This document shows positions 1 through 8,888 of a DNA stretch of 64,000 nucleotides, in pieces. The stretch's first letter is position 1; the number at the start of each line of letters is the position of its first letter. The stretch is from Dyadobacter sp. CY323 (lineage in GTDB: Bacteria; Bacteroidota; Bacteroidia; Cytophagales; Spirosomataceae), in the NCBI RefSeq assembly GCF_021390245.1, contig NZ_JAJUXH010000003.1, positions 310,001-374,000 on the forward strand, read 5' to 3'. The notes below the pieces were generated by a model, which worked only from the letters and a program-made list of their open reading frames with translations, did no database searches and was not told the DNA's origin. The translations under genes and the position numbers were made by a program.

Positions 1-2559
1 AAAGTCGCGCTCCGGATACACGTCGGCCGCCATAGTACCCGGATCAAAGGCTTCTGGGAAACCTCCGACAGCCAATTCAGCCACTCCGGAAAACCGATGC
101 TTACAGGTTATCTGGATACTGCATTTGGATTTGACAATCAACCCATTACCAACAAAGCAATCGCATTTGTAAAAGAAACTGTAACCCGGTATAAATATCT
201 CCAAACGGCCGGAAAGCTCATTTACGTTTCGGTAACTAATACAGGTACACAGGAAGGCGAATATTCAAGCAGCCTTATTGAAAATGACGGCAGAGAATTA
301 CCGGCTGTATATGATTATTCCAAATCCATGGTCACCGGTTTCCGGGAATTCCTGAAATCGCATTATACCAAAATTGAACGGATTAACTATCTCTGGGGTG
401 TGTCGATGAAGTCGTGGGAAGAGGCAATGCCGCCCTCAACACCCTGGGCTCCCGAAGAATCCTTCAAACAACGTTATGGCAAAGACTGGTATATCTATCG
501 CCATATCGTGATGAAAAAATACATCGAGCAAATGATCGATGCGATTAAAAGCGTCGATCCGGCAATCAAATTCGTCGCTGATTACGGCTCTGTATTCGAC
601 GCGATGTCGGTGACGAGAGGTACACTGGGTTTCAGGGATTTGAATAAAAAAGCGGACGGAATTAAGGTAAACGACAATTTTGACCATGACCACAGATGGT
701 CGGTAGATATCCTTAAAAGTGATGCACCGCCCGGTTTCATAACAGCAAACGAGTTGTTTGTGAATGCCTTTGTCGACAATGCAGCACATGAAAAACACAT
801 TAATGAAAACTTTTCCCAGGGAGCAAATGTAGTCGCGGTAGTAGTGTCATCGACCGAACAGATGGCACGTTCCGAGTCCTTTCTTCGCGGCGCATCCAAT
901 AGCTGGCTACGCACTCCCATTCCACCCATCACATACACCGATACCGTAAGTTACCGGTTATCGGCCGCGGTGGAGAAAAAAGGTCCGGTTAATGTGATTT
1001 ATTCCGAGTGGGCCAAAAGAGCGTATGCAAATCCTGCAAGTCCAAAGCCCGTTCTGATCCGTCTGGAGGAAGATCTTCTTACCCCTGAATATTGGAAAGA
1101 TGCGGGTAACAATATGCCTTACGTCTTCCGCCCGGTTCCCATGCAGATCATTGCTGTGAACCGCGATTTCGTATACAAACTTCCAACTGATACATTTTCC
1201 GACGTCGACGGAACGATCGTCAGGATGGATGTAGCAGAATTGCCCGCGTGGCTCCGCTATGAAGGTGGCCAGCTGAGGGGCAGGCCGACCGCTTTGGGCG
1301 ATTACCGCATTACAGTGAAGGGAATTGACGATGAAGGCGGCTCTGCCGACGCATTTTTTACAATCCGGGTCGATACCAGAGAAAACGCAAATAAGCCGCC
1401 GACTGTCGATAGTAATTTTTCCAACCAGATGGTGGCGGTAAACAAGCCATTTACATTTGCAATACCGAACGGAGCTTTCAAGGACAGCGACGGGACGATC
1501 ACTAAGGTTGAAGCCAGCGGCCTTCCTGCCTGGCTGAAATTTGTAAACGGCTCGCTCACAGGAACGCCCTCTACATTAGGCGAATTCAGGATTATCCTAA
1601 AAGCCTATGATGATCTGAATGCGTTTGTCGAGACGTATTTTACGATAAAAGTCGTAGAGCCACAATTCCTGAATGCTCCGCCATTTGCCAGCAGCACATT
1701 GCCGGTAAAATATGCGCAGCTCGACATGCCATTCAATTACATTCTTCCGACCAATATTTTCGGTGATCCCGACGGTTACATTTCGTCGATCACCATTCAA
1801 AACCGTCCTGCATGGCTTGATTTTTCACTGAATGTATTTTCCGGAACACCAACTGTTGAAGGTGAATATCGACTGATTATCAGGGCTTATGACAATTCCG
1901 GGGCTTATGTGGAAGTACCGCTGGTACTGATCGTGCAAATTCCGGAACTTCACTTCGAACTTGTTCAGGGGGGCAGTAAGGTGGAGCAGCGCGTAATACG
2001 TAAACTGGATGGTGACGATATTCTCGCTTATGATTCCCTGCCGCCGTTTTTGAACATATATGCTTACGGAAATTTCGAGTACGACGAGGTGACTTTTGAT
2101 TTGAATGGGCCTTACCGGAAAAAATCGACAACCAAAATCTTTCCCTACGCACTTTATGAAAATGAAATGGGGTTCGCGCCTTACGTAGGAAATTACACGC
2201 TGACTGTAACCGCTGCAAAGGAAGATTCCGCCATAGTAACTAATTCCATTCAGTTCAGCATTTCATACTCCGGAGCTGTGAATATCACAAAGGGTATGGA
2301 AGACTGGGTTTTTTACCCCAATCCGGTTGAGGAAATCCTGAATGTCCGGCTACCCGAAGTTCAAACCGGGGAAGTGATCTCCTACGAAATAGTAAACGCG
2401 GCTGGCCGAAAAATTCCATTACCGGAAAACTACGTCACCGTTTCGGATAACCTCGCCAATATCGATCTCACAGGTCTTGGATTGTCTTCGGGGATTTACT
2501 TTGTTCGCATCGAGGATGATGGCGCGTTATTGAAGCAATTCAGGATTTTCAAGAAGTAG
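1..2559 (+). CDS. Secreted multidomain protein with cadherin-like repeats and T9SS sorting tail (5' truncated)
   Basis: The frame is open from base 1, so the start lies outside the window; the ATG at 97 is internal. The first 350 or so residues look like part of a TIM-barrel, glycosidase-like enzyme, but I cannot name the family or point to its catalytic acids. Three cadherin/Ig-like repeats follow (about nt 1110-1375, 1390-1650 and 1675-1940). Each has the pattern F-x-D-x-DG, then LPAWL or RPAWL, then G-x-P-T-x-x-G-E-Y/F-R. The last 85 residues begin VFYPNPVEEILNV and end GIYFVRIEDDG...FRIFKK, a typical type A sorting domain for type IX secretion. By family knowledge the protein crosses the outer membrane through T9SS and is released or anchored at the surface. 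Carbohydrate binding or hydrolysis is inference. Confidence 0.8.
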   Translation, partial: KVALRIHVGRHSTRIKGFWETSDSQFSHSGKPMLTGYLDTAFGFDNQPITNKAIAFVKETVTRYKYLQTAGKLIYVSVTNTGTQEGEYSSSLIENDGRELPAVYDYSKSMVTGFREFLKSHYTKIERINYLWGVSMKSWEEAMPPSTPWAPEESFKQRYGKDWYIYRHIVMKKYIEQMIDAIKSVDPAIKFVADYGSVFDAMSVTRGTLGFRDLNKKADGIKVNDNFDHDHRWSVDILKSDAPPGFITANELFVNAFVDNAAHEKHINENFSQGANVVAVVVSSTEQMARSESFLRGASNSWLRTPIPPITYTDTVSYRLSAAVEKKGPVNVIYSEWAKRAYANPASPKPVLIRLEEDLLTPEYWKDAGNNMPYVFRPVPMQIIAVNRDFVYKLPTDTFSDVDGTIVRMDVAELPAWLRYEGGQLRGRPTALGDYRITVKGIDDEGGSADAFFTIRVDTRENANKPPTVDSNFSNQMVAVNKPFTFAIPNGAFKDSDGTITKVEASGLPAWLKFVNGSLTGTPSTLGEFRIILKAYDDLNAFVETYFTIKVVEPQFLNAPPFASSTLPVKYAQLDMPFNYILPTNIFGDPDGYISSITIQNRPAWLDFSLNVFSGTPTVEGEYRLIIRAYDNSGAYVEVPLVLIVQIPELHFELVQGGSKVEQRVIRKLDGDDILAYDSLPPFLNIYAYGNFEYDEVTFDLNGPYRKKSTTKIFPYALYENEMGFAPYVGNYTLTVTAAKEDSAIVTNSIQFSISYSGAVNITKGMEDWVFYPNPVEEILNVRLPEVQTGEVISYEIVNAAGRKIPLPENYVTVSDNLANIDLTGLGLSSGIYFVRIEDDGALLKQFRIFKK

Positions 2560-2600
2560 TCTATCCGTTTTTCGAATTTTAATCATCGATTTTTAACCGC

Positions 2601-2616
2601 AGTATGCACGCATAAT
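2601..2616. promoter_or_regulatory. Imperfect operator copy upstream of fadE
   Basis: AGTATGCACGCATAAT matches the perfect palindrome at 2646-2665 at 14 of 16 core positions. It is centred about 20 bp upstream of the -7 box, so it overlaps the expected -33 region. A related site occupies the same place at the marR promoter (36073-36090). Confidence 0.6.
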
Positions 2617-2628
2617 AATGCAGATAAT

Positions 2629-2636
2629 TATATTTG
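2629..2636 (+). promoter_or_regulatory. Putative -7 box of the fadE promoter
   Basis: TATATTTG fits the Bacteroidota -7 consensus TANNTTTG. It lies between the two operator copies, which puts transcription start near 2643, at the edge of the second palindrome. I see no clear TTTG at -33. A promoter lacking that element and flanked by two operators would suit tight control. Confidence 0.5.
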
Positions 2637-2645
2637 CAATTAGCG

Positions 2646-2665
2646 ATAGTATGCATGCATACTAT
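2646..2665. promoter_or_regulatory. Perfect 20-bp palindromic operator upstream of fadE
   Basis: The core AGTATGCATGCATACT extends by AT on each side to a perfect 20-bp palindrome, 34 bp before the fadE start codon. It should overlap the transcription start, a classic repressor position. The same motif with two mismatches lies upstream of the MarR gene (36073-36090). Binding by that MarR protein is inference from the shared motif and from MarR dimers recognising palindromes. Confidence 0.7.
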
Positions 2666-2699
2666 TTAACATCTTATCATAACTGTTAAAATTACCATC

Positions 2700-4514
2700 A
2701 TGGCCGTTGCAGAAGCAAACAAAACGACTAGTAAAGGAGGTGAGTTTCTGGTTAAGGAAACACTTGCTTCCGGGGTTTTTATACCGGAGGAGTTTAATGA
2801 AGAGCAGCGTATGATTGCAGATACCTGCAGAGATTTTCTGAGTAAGGAAGTCTGGCCCATTCTGGATGAAATTGACCACGCAAAAAGTCCGGAGCTGATT
2901 TCCGGTTTAATGGATAAAGCGGGTGAGCTCGGCTTGCTGGGAACCGCTGTTCCTGAAGAATATGGAGGTTTTGGAATGAATTTCAATACATCTATGCTGG
3001 TCGCAGAGGCTACCGGCGCTGGTAATTCCTTTTCTGTGGCATTGTCTGCACATACTGGTATTGGTACGCTGCCGATTCTCTATTATGGTAATGAAGATCA
3101 AAAAACAAAATACCTGCCAAAGCTTGCGACGGGTGAGTGGAAAGCCGCCTACTGTTTAACAGAGCCCGATTCAGGTTCGGATGCAAACTCTGGAAAGACA
3201 AAAGCAATCCTCTCTCATGATGGGAAAAACTATATCATTAACGGGCAGAAAATGTGGATCACAAACGGTGGTTTCGCTGATGTTCTGATCGTTTTTGCGA
3301 AAGTGGAAGAAAACGGCCAGACGGATAAAAACCTGTCTGCATTTATCGTTGAAAAATCGTTCGGTGGAATTACCATGAACGAGTCCGAGCATAAAATGGG
3401 TATCAAAGGCTCCGATACCCGTCAGATTTTCTTTAATGATTGCCTTGTGCCAGTCGAAAATTTACTTTCGGAGAGAGGTAATGGTTTTAAGATCGCGGTG
3501 AATATCCTGAATATCGGAAGGATCAAGCTGTCGGCAGCTGCATTGGGTGGTGCTAAACGGGTTGCAAAACAGGCAATTAACTATGCCAATGAACGCAAGC
3601 AGTTTGGGACCGCGATTGCCAATTTCGGTGCAATCAAACACAAACTGGCTGAAATGGCTGTACAAATGTTTGCCACAGAATCAGCCGCATACCGCGTTGG
3701 TCAAAATATCGACGACCTCATTGTCTCATATCAGGATAAAGGAATGTCCGATGCAGAATCCAAGTTAAAAGCATTGGAAGAGCTGGCGATCGAATGCGCG
3801 ATCATGAAAGTGCATGGCTCAGAAGTACTTGATTTTGTGGTAGATGAAGGTGTGCAGATCTTTGGCGGAATGGGTTACTCGGCCGACGCTCCCATGGACC
3901 GCGCCTACCGCGACAGCCGCATTAACCGCATCTTTGAAGGTACCAATGAAATCAATCGATTGCTGGTTGTGGATATGCTTTTAAAACGTACCATGAAAGG
4001 TCAACTCGACTTAATGGGACCTGCTACTGCAGTTGGAAAGGAAATTATGTCCATTCCCGATTTTGGTATGGAGGAAGATGAGACCCTTTTCGCTGCGGAG
4101 AAAAAAGTCATTAAAAACCTTAAAAAAGCGGCATTGATGGTTGCCGGCGCCGCAGTGCAGAAATTTATGATGAAACTTTCTGAGGAGCAGGAAATCATCA
4201 TGAACCTGGCGGATATGGTGATCGAAATTTTCGCGGCAGAATCCATTTTGCTGCGTGTCGAAAGACGTATTGATTTACTTGGCGCCGAGGCGAATGCATT
4301 GCAAAAAGATATGGCGCTGATTTACCTGAACCGTGCAGTAGAAAAAGTAAATAATGCGGGTCGCGCAGCTATAACCAGCTTTGCGGAAAGCGATGAGTTG
4401 AATGTGATGCTGATGGGACTGAAAAGGTTTACCAAAATTGCCCCCATGAACCTGAAAAACGCACGCCGCCGCATTGCCGACGAGCTCATCACGAAAAACG
4501 ACTACACTTTTTAA
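2700..4514 (+). CDS. fadE: Acyl-CoA dehydrogenase (FadE type, long form)
   Basis: The product is a flavoprotein that oxidises acyl-CoA to trans-2-enoyl-CoA, the first step of beta-oxidation. It has 604 residues, about 200 longer than short/medium-chain enzymes; the extra C-terminal helical region matches the very-long-chain/FadE type. Visible motifs are the FAD/substrate signature CLTEPDSGSDA (about 152-162), MWITNGG (185-191) and IFEGTNEINR, in which Glu413 is the expected catalytic base. The gene is monocistronic, with a terminator at 4575-4607. Two palindromic operator sites surround its promoter and match one upstream of marR-fadN, so repression lifted by acyl-CoA or fatty acid is a reasonable inference. 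FadN lies 30 kb away and no thiolase gene is in the window, unlike the fadN-fadA-fadE operon of Bacillus. Confidence 0.95.
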   Translation: MAVAEANKTTSKGGEFLVKETLASGVFIPEEFNEEQRMIADTCRDFLSKEVWPILDEIDHAKSPELISGLMDKAGELGLLGTAVPEEYGGFGMNFNTSMLVAEATGAGNSFSVALSAHTGIGTLPILYYGNEDQKTKYLPKLATGEWKAAYCLTEPDSGSDANSGKTKAILSHDGKNYIINGQKMWITNGGFADVLIVFAKVEENGQTDKNLSAFIVEKSFGGITMNESEHKMGIKGSDTRQIFFNDCLVPVENLLSERGNGFKIAVNILNIGRIKLSAAALGGAKRVAKQAINYANERKQFGTAIANFGAIKHKLAEMAVQMFATESAAYRVGQNIDDLIVSYQDKGMSDAESKLKALEELAIECAIMKVHGSEVLDFVVDEGVQIFGGMGYSADAPMDRAYRDSRINRIFEGTNEINRLLVVDMLLKRTMKGQLDLMGPATAVGKEIMSIPDFGMEEDETLFAAEKKVIKNLKKAALMVAGAAVQKFMMKLSEEQEIIMNLADMVIEIFAAESILLRVERRIDLLGAEANALQKDMALIYLNRAVEKVNNAGRAAITSFAESDELNVMLMGLKRFTKIAPMNLKNARRRIADELITKNDYTF

Positions 4515-4574
4515 AATATTCAAGACTTCTCAGGTTTATTACCTGCGCAACTAAAAACCAAAATATAAATAGCT

Positions 4575-4607
4575 AAAAGCCGAATCTGTCTCAGGTCCGG
4601 CTTTTTT
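4575..4607 (+). terminator. Rho-independent terminator after fadE
   Basis: AAAAGCCG (4575-4582) pairs with CGGCTTTT (4598-4605) across a 15-nt loop and runs into a T-tract. It follows the fadE stop codon by about 60 bp. Confidence 0.8.
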
Positions 4608-4757
4608 GTATCCATTCAAATGCTTTTTATTGTTGGTCAAAATGCGCAAATTTGGGAAACCAAAATCGCCGACTTCCACGTTAGGTAGTTAGTTGTTTTG
4701 ACCAAAATCGAAAAAAATACGTTGGATTCTCTACTAGTTACTGAAAAGCCACCTTTC

Positions 4758-6308
4758 ATGACCCTGCATTCTGTGGATCTGCGAACAACAGGCCAGTTTC
4801 CCGCGTTACTGCTCGATTATATAGATAAAAAACCTGGATTAGAGGAGTTTTACGGCACATATCCTGCACTTGAAAACGCCGAAGAAGTTATTTTAAAGAA
4901 AGCTGCTTTTGATCCTGAAAAGCGTAAAACGTTGGTAAATGTTCTGACTGAGCAATACCACGGACTACCCTATCTCCCGGATTTTTCGATATTATTAAAA
5001 GAAAACACATTCACGGTCACAACGGGACATCAGCTTAATATTTTCACCGGCCCGTTATACATCATTTACAAGATCGTTACCACGATCAACCTTGCGAAGG
5101 CATTAAAGGAAGCATATCCGGAGTACAACTTTGTGCCGGTTTACTGGATGGCCTCCGAAGATCATGACTTCGAAGAAATTGCCACATTTCATTTATTTGG
5201 GCATACCCATAAATGGACCGGTGAGCATTCCGGTGCAGTTGGAAGGCTGAATCCGAAAGAACTGGCGGGGATTTTGAAGCAGTTGCCCGACAAGCCTCTT
5301 CTATTTACCAAAGCCTACCTTGAAAATAATACCCTGGCCGATGCCGTGCGATGTTATATGCATGAATTATTCGGGCAATATGGCTTGATTAGTATCGATG
5401 CCGATCACGCGGATCTGAAACGCCACTTCCTCCCCGTCGTCAGACAGGAACTTACCCAATCGATTTCCGAAAAGCTGGTTACTACTACCACCACGAAACT
5501 GAATTCCCAAGGCTATCATACGCCCCTCCATGCTCGGGAAATCAACCTTTTTTATCTCGAAAACGATGTACGTGAGCGAATTACAAAAGAAGGCGATCTT
5601 TTCAAAGTGTTGAACACGGAGTTGTCTTTCACTCAATCTGAGATCCTTGATCTATCCGAAAAACATCCGGAATATTTCAGTCCGAATGTGATTTTAAGAC
5701 CATTATATGAAGAAATTATTCTGCCGAATCTCGCGTATATAGGCGGACCGTCAGAGGTTCCTTACTGGATGCAGTTGAAAGGTGTTTTTGACCATTTCCA
5801 AGTCCCGTTCCCGATGCTGATGCCGAGGAATTTTGCATTGTACATCACGGGACATCAATGCAAAAAAGCTAAAAAACTGAATATCGATTATAAAGATCTT
5901 TTCCTCGATGAGGTCGCGCTCCGCAAAACGTTTATTGAGAGAAATACAACCCATTTACTGAGCCTGGACGAACAAAAAGAAGCATTCAATGCGATTTTTG
6001 AAGCTATCTTGGAAAAAGCCAGTGCGGTGGATCAAACCATGGAAGGAGCAGTAAAAGCGGAACAAACCAGGCTTCTGAATTCTTTAAAACACCTCGAAAA
6101 ACGCATTGTGAAAGCCGAGGAACGTAATCATGAGTCCGAAATCGAGCAACTGCTGGGGCTTAAAAACAAATTGTTCCCGAACGGAATCGCCCAGGAACGT
6201 TATGATAACTTCTTGAATTTTTACATCAATGATCCCGGCTTTATTCAACGACTTTTCGACACGTTTGATCCGCTGGATTTCAAGTATAATGTACTTCTTG
6301 AAAAGTGA
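4758..6308 (+). CDS. bshC: Bacillithiol biosynthesis cysteine-adding enzyme BshC
   Basis: BshC is the putative ligase that adds cysteine to glucosaminyl-malate, the last step of bacillithiol synthesis. Recognisable blocks are TVTTGHQLNIFTGPLYIIYK, PVYWMASEDHDFEEI (a HIGH-like nucleotidyl-transferase core) and PNVILRPLYEEIILPNLAYI, followed by a C-terminal coiled coil around KHLEKRIVKAEERN. I chose the ATG at 4758 (516 residues) because BshC homologues begin just before the motif near FPALLLDYID. An in-frame TTG at 4698 would add 20 residues with no family support. BshA and BshB are not in the window, which is usual because bsh genes are often scattered. The gene ends 7 bp before the convergent gene at 6316. 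Confidence 0.93.
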   Translation: MTLHSVDLRTTGQFPALLLDYIDKKPGLEEFYGTYPALENAEEVILKKAAFDPEKRKTLVNVLTEQYHGLPYLPDFSILLKENTFTVTTGHQLNIFTGPLYIIYKIVTTINLAKALKEAYPEYNFVPVYWMASEDHDFEEIATFHLFGHTHKWTGEHSGAVGRLNPKELAGILKQLPDKPLLFTKAYLENNTLADAVRCYMHELFGQYGLISIDADHADLKRHFLPVVRQELTQSISEKLVTTTTTKLNSQGYHTPLHAREINLFYLENDVRERITKEGDLFKVLNTELSFTQSEILDLSEKHPEYFSPNVILRPLYEEIILPNLAYIGGPSEVPYWMQLKGVFDHFQVPFPMLMPRNFALYITGHQCKKAKKLNIDYKDLFLDEVALRKTFIERNTTHLLSLDEQKEAFNAIFEAILEKASAVDQTMEGAVKAEQTRLLNSLKHLEKRIVKAEERNHESEIEQLLGLKNKLFPNGIAQERYDNFLNFYINDPGFIQRLFDTFDPLDFKYNVLLEK

Positions 6309-6315
6309 GATGAAC

Positions 6316-7374
6316 CTAATCTTTGAGTTTCACATCCCCGAAACGCGAATTGACCGTGATTTTAGTGCCTGAGCCGGTTCCGATTTTTCCCTGGTACTGC
6401 TTCGATTTATAGGATTTACTATCCTTCGCCGGTTGCACGGAAAAATTCACATTGCTCGTTGGATAGCTGAAATTCCCGTAACTCACCGTAACATCGAACT
6501 GATTGGCCTCGGCCGGCAAGATCACAGAGGAATAAGAAGCCTCAATATCAATGTTTTGCGCAGAGTTTGTCAGTTCATTTATTTTGAAATTCCCCGAGTA
6601 ATTCAGTTTTATTTTCCCGGAGCCACGGATGGTACCGATTTGTGTACCGGAATAATCAATATCCGCATCCAGATCAATTACATCCCCAATTCGCAGCTCT
6701 CCGAATTTATTACTTATCAGAATCTGTTTTCCCAAATCGAGTTTCAGGTTCGAGTACTGACATTCTAATCTGCCGCCATCCATTCTTCCGATTTTTGCAG
6801 TACAAAACTGAAGATCAATCTTGTTATCCGCATTATCCAGGAAATTTGCCACAAAATTCCCATGCTTCGAATTGATCGTCAGCGGCGCGTGGAAGGAAGG
6901 AATATCCGTATCGCCAAACTCATTTCGCACGATGAGCGCATTTTCTTTCGGCATATAAACCGTGTAGTCGATCTGGATGAAGTTCTTCTCTCCTTTCCGG
7001 TTACTCCACGTATTTCCAAATTGCTTCCTGTCAATGTGTGTGGTCAGGTTAATCTGGTTTTTCACCCGTTTTTCCTCGATATTGACTGCGCCGAGATATT
7101 CGGAAGCACGTCCATCTGACGGAGCATTTGCGGTAATAATGATCTCAACCTTGATTTCTTCTTTGCTCCATAGATTAATCTTGACCTGCCCAAACTGGTT
7201 GTTTACCATCAGCAAATCGTTGTTTTTCACATCGAAAACCTTCACAATATTTCTTCGTTTTTCGATGAGCCCCTTTTGTTCAGGATCCGGGCCAGCTGCC
7301 AGCGCGGCGTGGGTCAGAACGACCGCCAGGCTAAATAACAGGTGCGTTATTATTGCTTTCTTTATCGGTATCAT
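6316..7374 (-). CDS. Exported beta-repeat protein (DUF4097-like)
   Basis: The 352-residue protein begins with a signal peptide (about residues 1-27, ending ALAAG). The remainder is made of short alternating beta-strand segments such as NNQFGQVKINLWSK, RNEFGDTDIPSF, SNKFGELRIGDV and NSRFGDVKLKD, with a recurring N-x-FG-x-(V/L/T) element. That is typical of the DUF4097/putative adhesin beta-solenoid. It is the third gene of a unit with an ECF sigma factor and a membrane protein, and its start overlaps the preceding gene by 44 bp, which suggests translational coupling. In Bacteroidota such proteins often accompany sigma/anti-sigma pairs. A role in envelope sensing is inference and the ligand is unknown. 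Confidence 0.75.
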   Translation of the reverse strand: MIPIKKAIITHLLFSLAVVLTHAALAAGPDPEQKGLIEKRRNIVKVFDVKNNDLLMVNNQFGQVKINLWSKEEIKVEIIITANAPSDGRASEYLGAVNIEEKRVKNQINLTTHIDRKQFGNTWSNRKGEKNFIQIDYTVYMPKENALIVRNEFGDTDIPSFHAPLTINSKHGNFVANFLDNADNKIDLQFCTAKIGRMDGGRLECQYSNLKLDLGKQILISNKFGELRIGDVIDLDADIDYSGTQIGTIRGSGKIKLNYSGNFKINELTNSAQNIDIEASYSSVILPAEANQFDVTVSYGNFSYPTSNVNFSVQPAKDSKSYKSKQYQGKIGTGSGTKITVNSRFGDVKLKD

Positions 7375-7942
7375 CTTTTACTTTATTAAACCGTTGCAAA
7401 ATATCTAATTGTTGGTTGAGCAAATCAACCTGCCATTGTAGGTTCTGGATCATGGCTTCCAGTAATGCCTCCTGATTGGGGGCATTCGATAAGCTGGACC
7501 GTAGGTTACGGTAACTTACTTCCAGACTTTCCAGATCAGCCGAGAATTCTTTATAAAGCTCCGGATTGTTCCGGGCGAGCTTGATGATCTCCTCTCGTTT
7601 CTGATCAATTGCAACATTATACTGATTGAACTCCCGGGCATAGGTAGGAACTTTCAATGCCACGCGCGGATCACGGGTGATACCGTATTCGTTATTGAGA
7701 TAAACCAAAAACCCGATTCCAAGAGCAAGAAATACCCCGGCAGCAATGCGCCAGTCGAAATAGTGATTACTTAACCGCCTAATTTTTTTTTTGGACTTTT
7801 CTGGAACTATCGGAATTTCATTATGTAACTGGCTCTCAATTTGGTTCCATAAAGAATCCTGCGGTAAGAAAGTATCAAATCCATCCCTGTTATCTCGCAC
7901 AAACCGCTCCAATCGATCTTTTTTATCAGAAGAATTTTTCAT
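7331..7942 (-). CDS. Single-pass membrane protein, probable anti-sigma factor
   Basis: The 203-residue protein has a charged N-terminal cytoplasmic part (about 1-65, including FLPQDSLWNQIESQL) and one transmembrane helix (IAAGVFLALGIGFLVYL, about 68-84). A periplasmic helical region rich in coiled-coil heptads follows (RNNPELYKEFSADLESLEVSYRNL and QVDLLNQQLDILQRF). It sits 181 bp downstream of the ECF sigma gene on the same strand. The layout resembles Bacteroidota anti-sigma factors that hold the sigma factor at the membrane. No zinc-binding HxxxCxxC motif is visible, so it is not a classical ZAS domain. The anti-sigma role rests on topology and position. Confidence 0.65.
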   Translation of the reverse strand: MKNSSDKKDRLERFVRDNRDGFDTFLPQDSLWNQIESQLHNEIPIVPEKSKKKIRRLSNHYFDWRIAAGVFLALGIGFLVYLNNEYGITRDPRVALKVPTYAREFNQYNVAIDQKREEIIKLARNNPELYKEFSADLESLEVSYRNLRSSLSNAPNQEALLEAMIQNLQWQVDLLNQQLDILQRFNKVKDDTDKESNNNAPVI

Positions 7943-8020
7943 AGATTCATTAACTTGTCATGTGTAAATAATTTTTTCAAATCCGTATAAATTTAGATAA
8001 CTGAATAACTTCTGCTTTGT

Positions 8021-8110
8021 AATGTCATTGGTTGTCAGATATTGTCATTTGTAGTCATTCATTGTTTTTAGACTTCCTACTATCAATGACAACTAATGAC
8101 CTCAATGACC
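8021..8110. repeat. Divergent 10-bp-phased GTCA/TGAC decamer array
   Basis: Four GTCA cores lie exactly 10 bp apart (8024, 8034, 8044, 8054). After a 30-bp centre come three inverted TGAC cores (8087, 8097, 8106). The two arms are partly complementary and could form an imperfect hairpin. The array fills the gap between the ECF sigma gene and its probable anti-sigma gene. A second, larger array of the same design is at 38405-38617. Confidence 0.7.
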
Positions 8111-8123
8111 ATTTCCACTAAAA

Positions 8124-8687
8124 TCACCTCCCCAGCATCTCCGTCAATTTCCTTTTCGCCCTCATATATTGTGTCCGGGAAGTCGTTTCGCTGATTCCCA
8201 GCACCTCTCCGATCTCTTCATGGTCGTAACCTTCGAACAGATAAAGACTTAAAACAACTCTGTAACCATCCGGCAACTTCTGAACTGCATTACGAACGCG
8301 TTCTACTTCCAATGTAGTATCACTCTCGTCCAGTCCAAACGAATCCTCATTCCTTTCGCTCCTTTCCAGCGTTTCCTCGAATTCGTCGATTTCCACCCAT
8401 TTCACTTTCCGGCTTCGCATGTGGTTGATCGCCTTATTAACAACAATCTGCTTCAGCCAGGCGCCAAATGTCGATTGCTGCCGGAATTGGTGCAGGTTTG
8501 TGAATGCATCCACAAAAGCCTCCTGCAAAGCATCTTCCGCCTCACCCATGTGGTTTAATATCCGCATGCAAATGTTGAACATGGCTTTCGAGTAATGTTT
8601 GTATAACTCGTACTGCGCCTTGCGCTCACCAAGTTTACAACGCTCCACCAGTTCGACATGCCGGTCGGGATAGATTTGTGTTTTCAA
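8124..8687 (-). CDS. ECF-family RNA polymerase sigma factor
   Basis: The 187-residue sigma-70 family protein has region 2 at about residues 25-95 (YKHYSKAMFNICMRIL, DALQEAFVDAF, TFGAWLKQIVVNKAINHMR) and region 4 at about 130-185 (LPDGYRVVLSLYLFEGYDHEEIGEVLGIS, then the helix-turn-helix SETTSRTQYMRAKRKL). Regions 1 and 3 are absent, as expected for ECF factors. The start is TTG; no in-frame ATG exists before region 2. It leads a three-gene unit with the membrane protein at 7331-7942 and the exported protein at 6316-7374, which suggests envelope-stress signalling (inference). The target promoters are unknown. Confidence 0.93.
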   Translation of the reverse strand: MKTQIYPDRHVELVERCKLGERKAQYELYKHYSKAMFNICMRILNHMGEAEDALQEAFVDAFTNLHQFRQQSTFGAWLKQIVVNKAINHMRSRKVKWVEIDEFEETLERSERNEDSFGLDESDTTLEVERVRNAVQKLPDGYRVVLSLYLFEGYDHEEIGEVLGISETTSRTQYMRAKRKLTEMLGR

Positions 8688-8830
8688 GCAGAAGGTTTAG
8701 ATTTTGAACGTTCTGAATTAAAGACAATAGAGAGAAGTACATGTTGCATCCTGCCGGAGTTATTTTTCAAAACAAAGACAACCCGAACAAAGGCGCATCT
8801 TACATTGTTCTTAAAAAAGGCTCGTATCTC

Positions 8831-8862
8831 TTTGAATATTGGTATTAAAATAGCCTATTTTG
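8831..8862 (+). promoter_or_regulatory. Putative ispH promoter
   Basis: TTTG at 8831-8834 is followed 21 bp later by TATTTTG (8856-8862), close to the Bacteroidota -33/-7 pair but one base short in the -7 box. It would give a leader of about 20 nt for ispH. Confidence 0.35.
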
Positions 8863-8888
8863 TTAATTGCAATCTACCATTTTAGTTC

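Noticed and set aside
4698-4757. Upstream TTG start for bshC
   Set aside because: It adds 20 residues not expected in BshC; the ATG at 4758 matches the family N-terminus.
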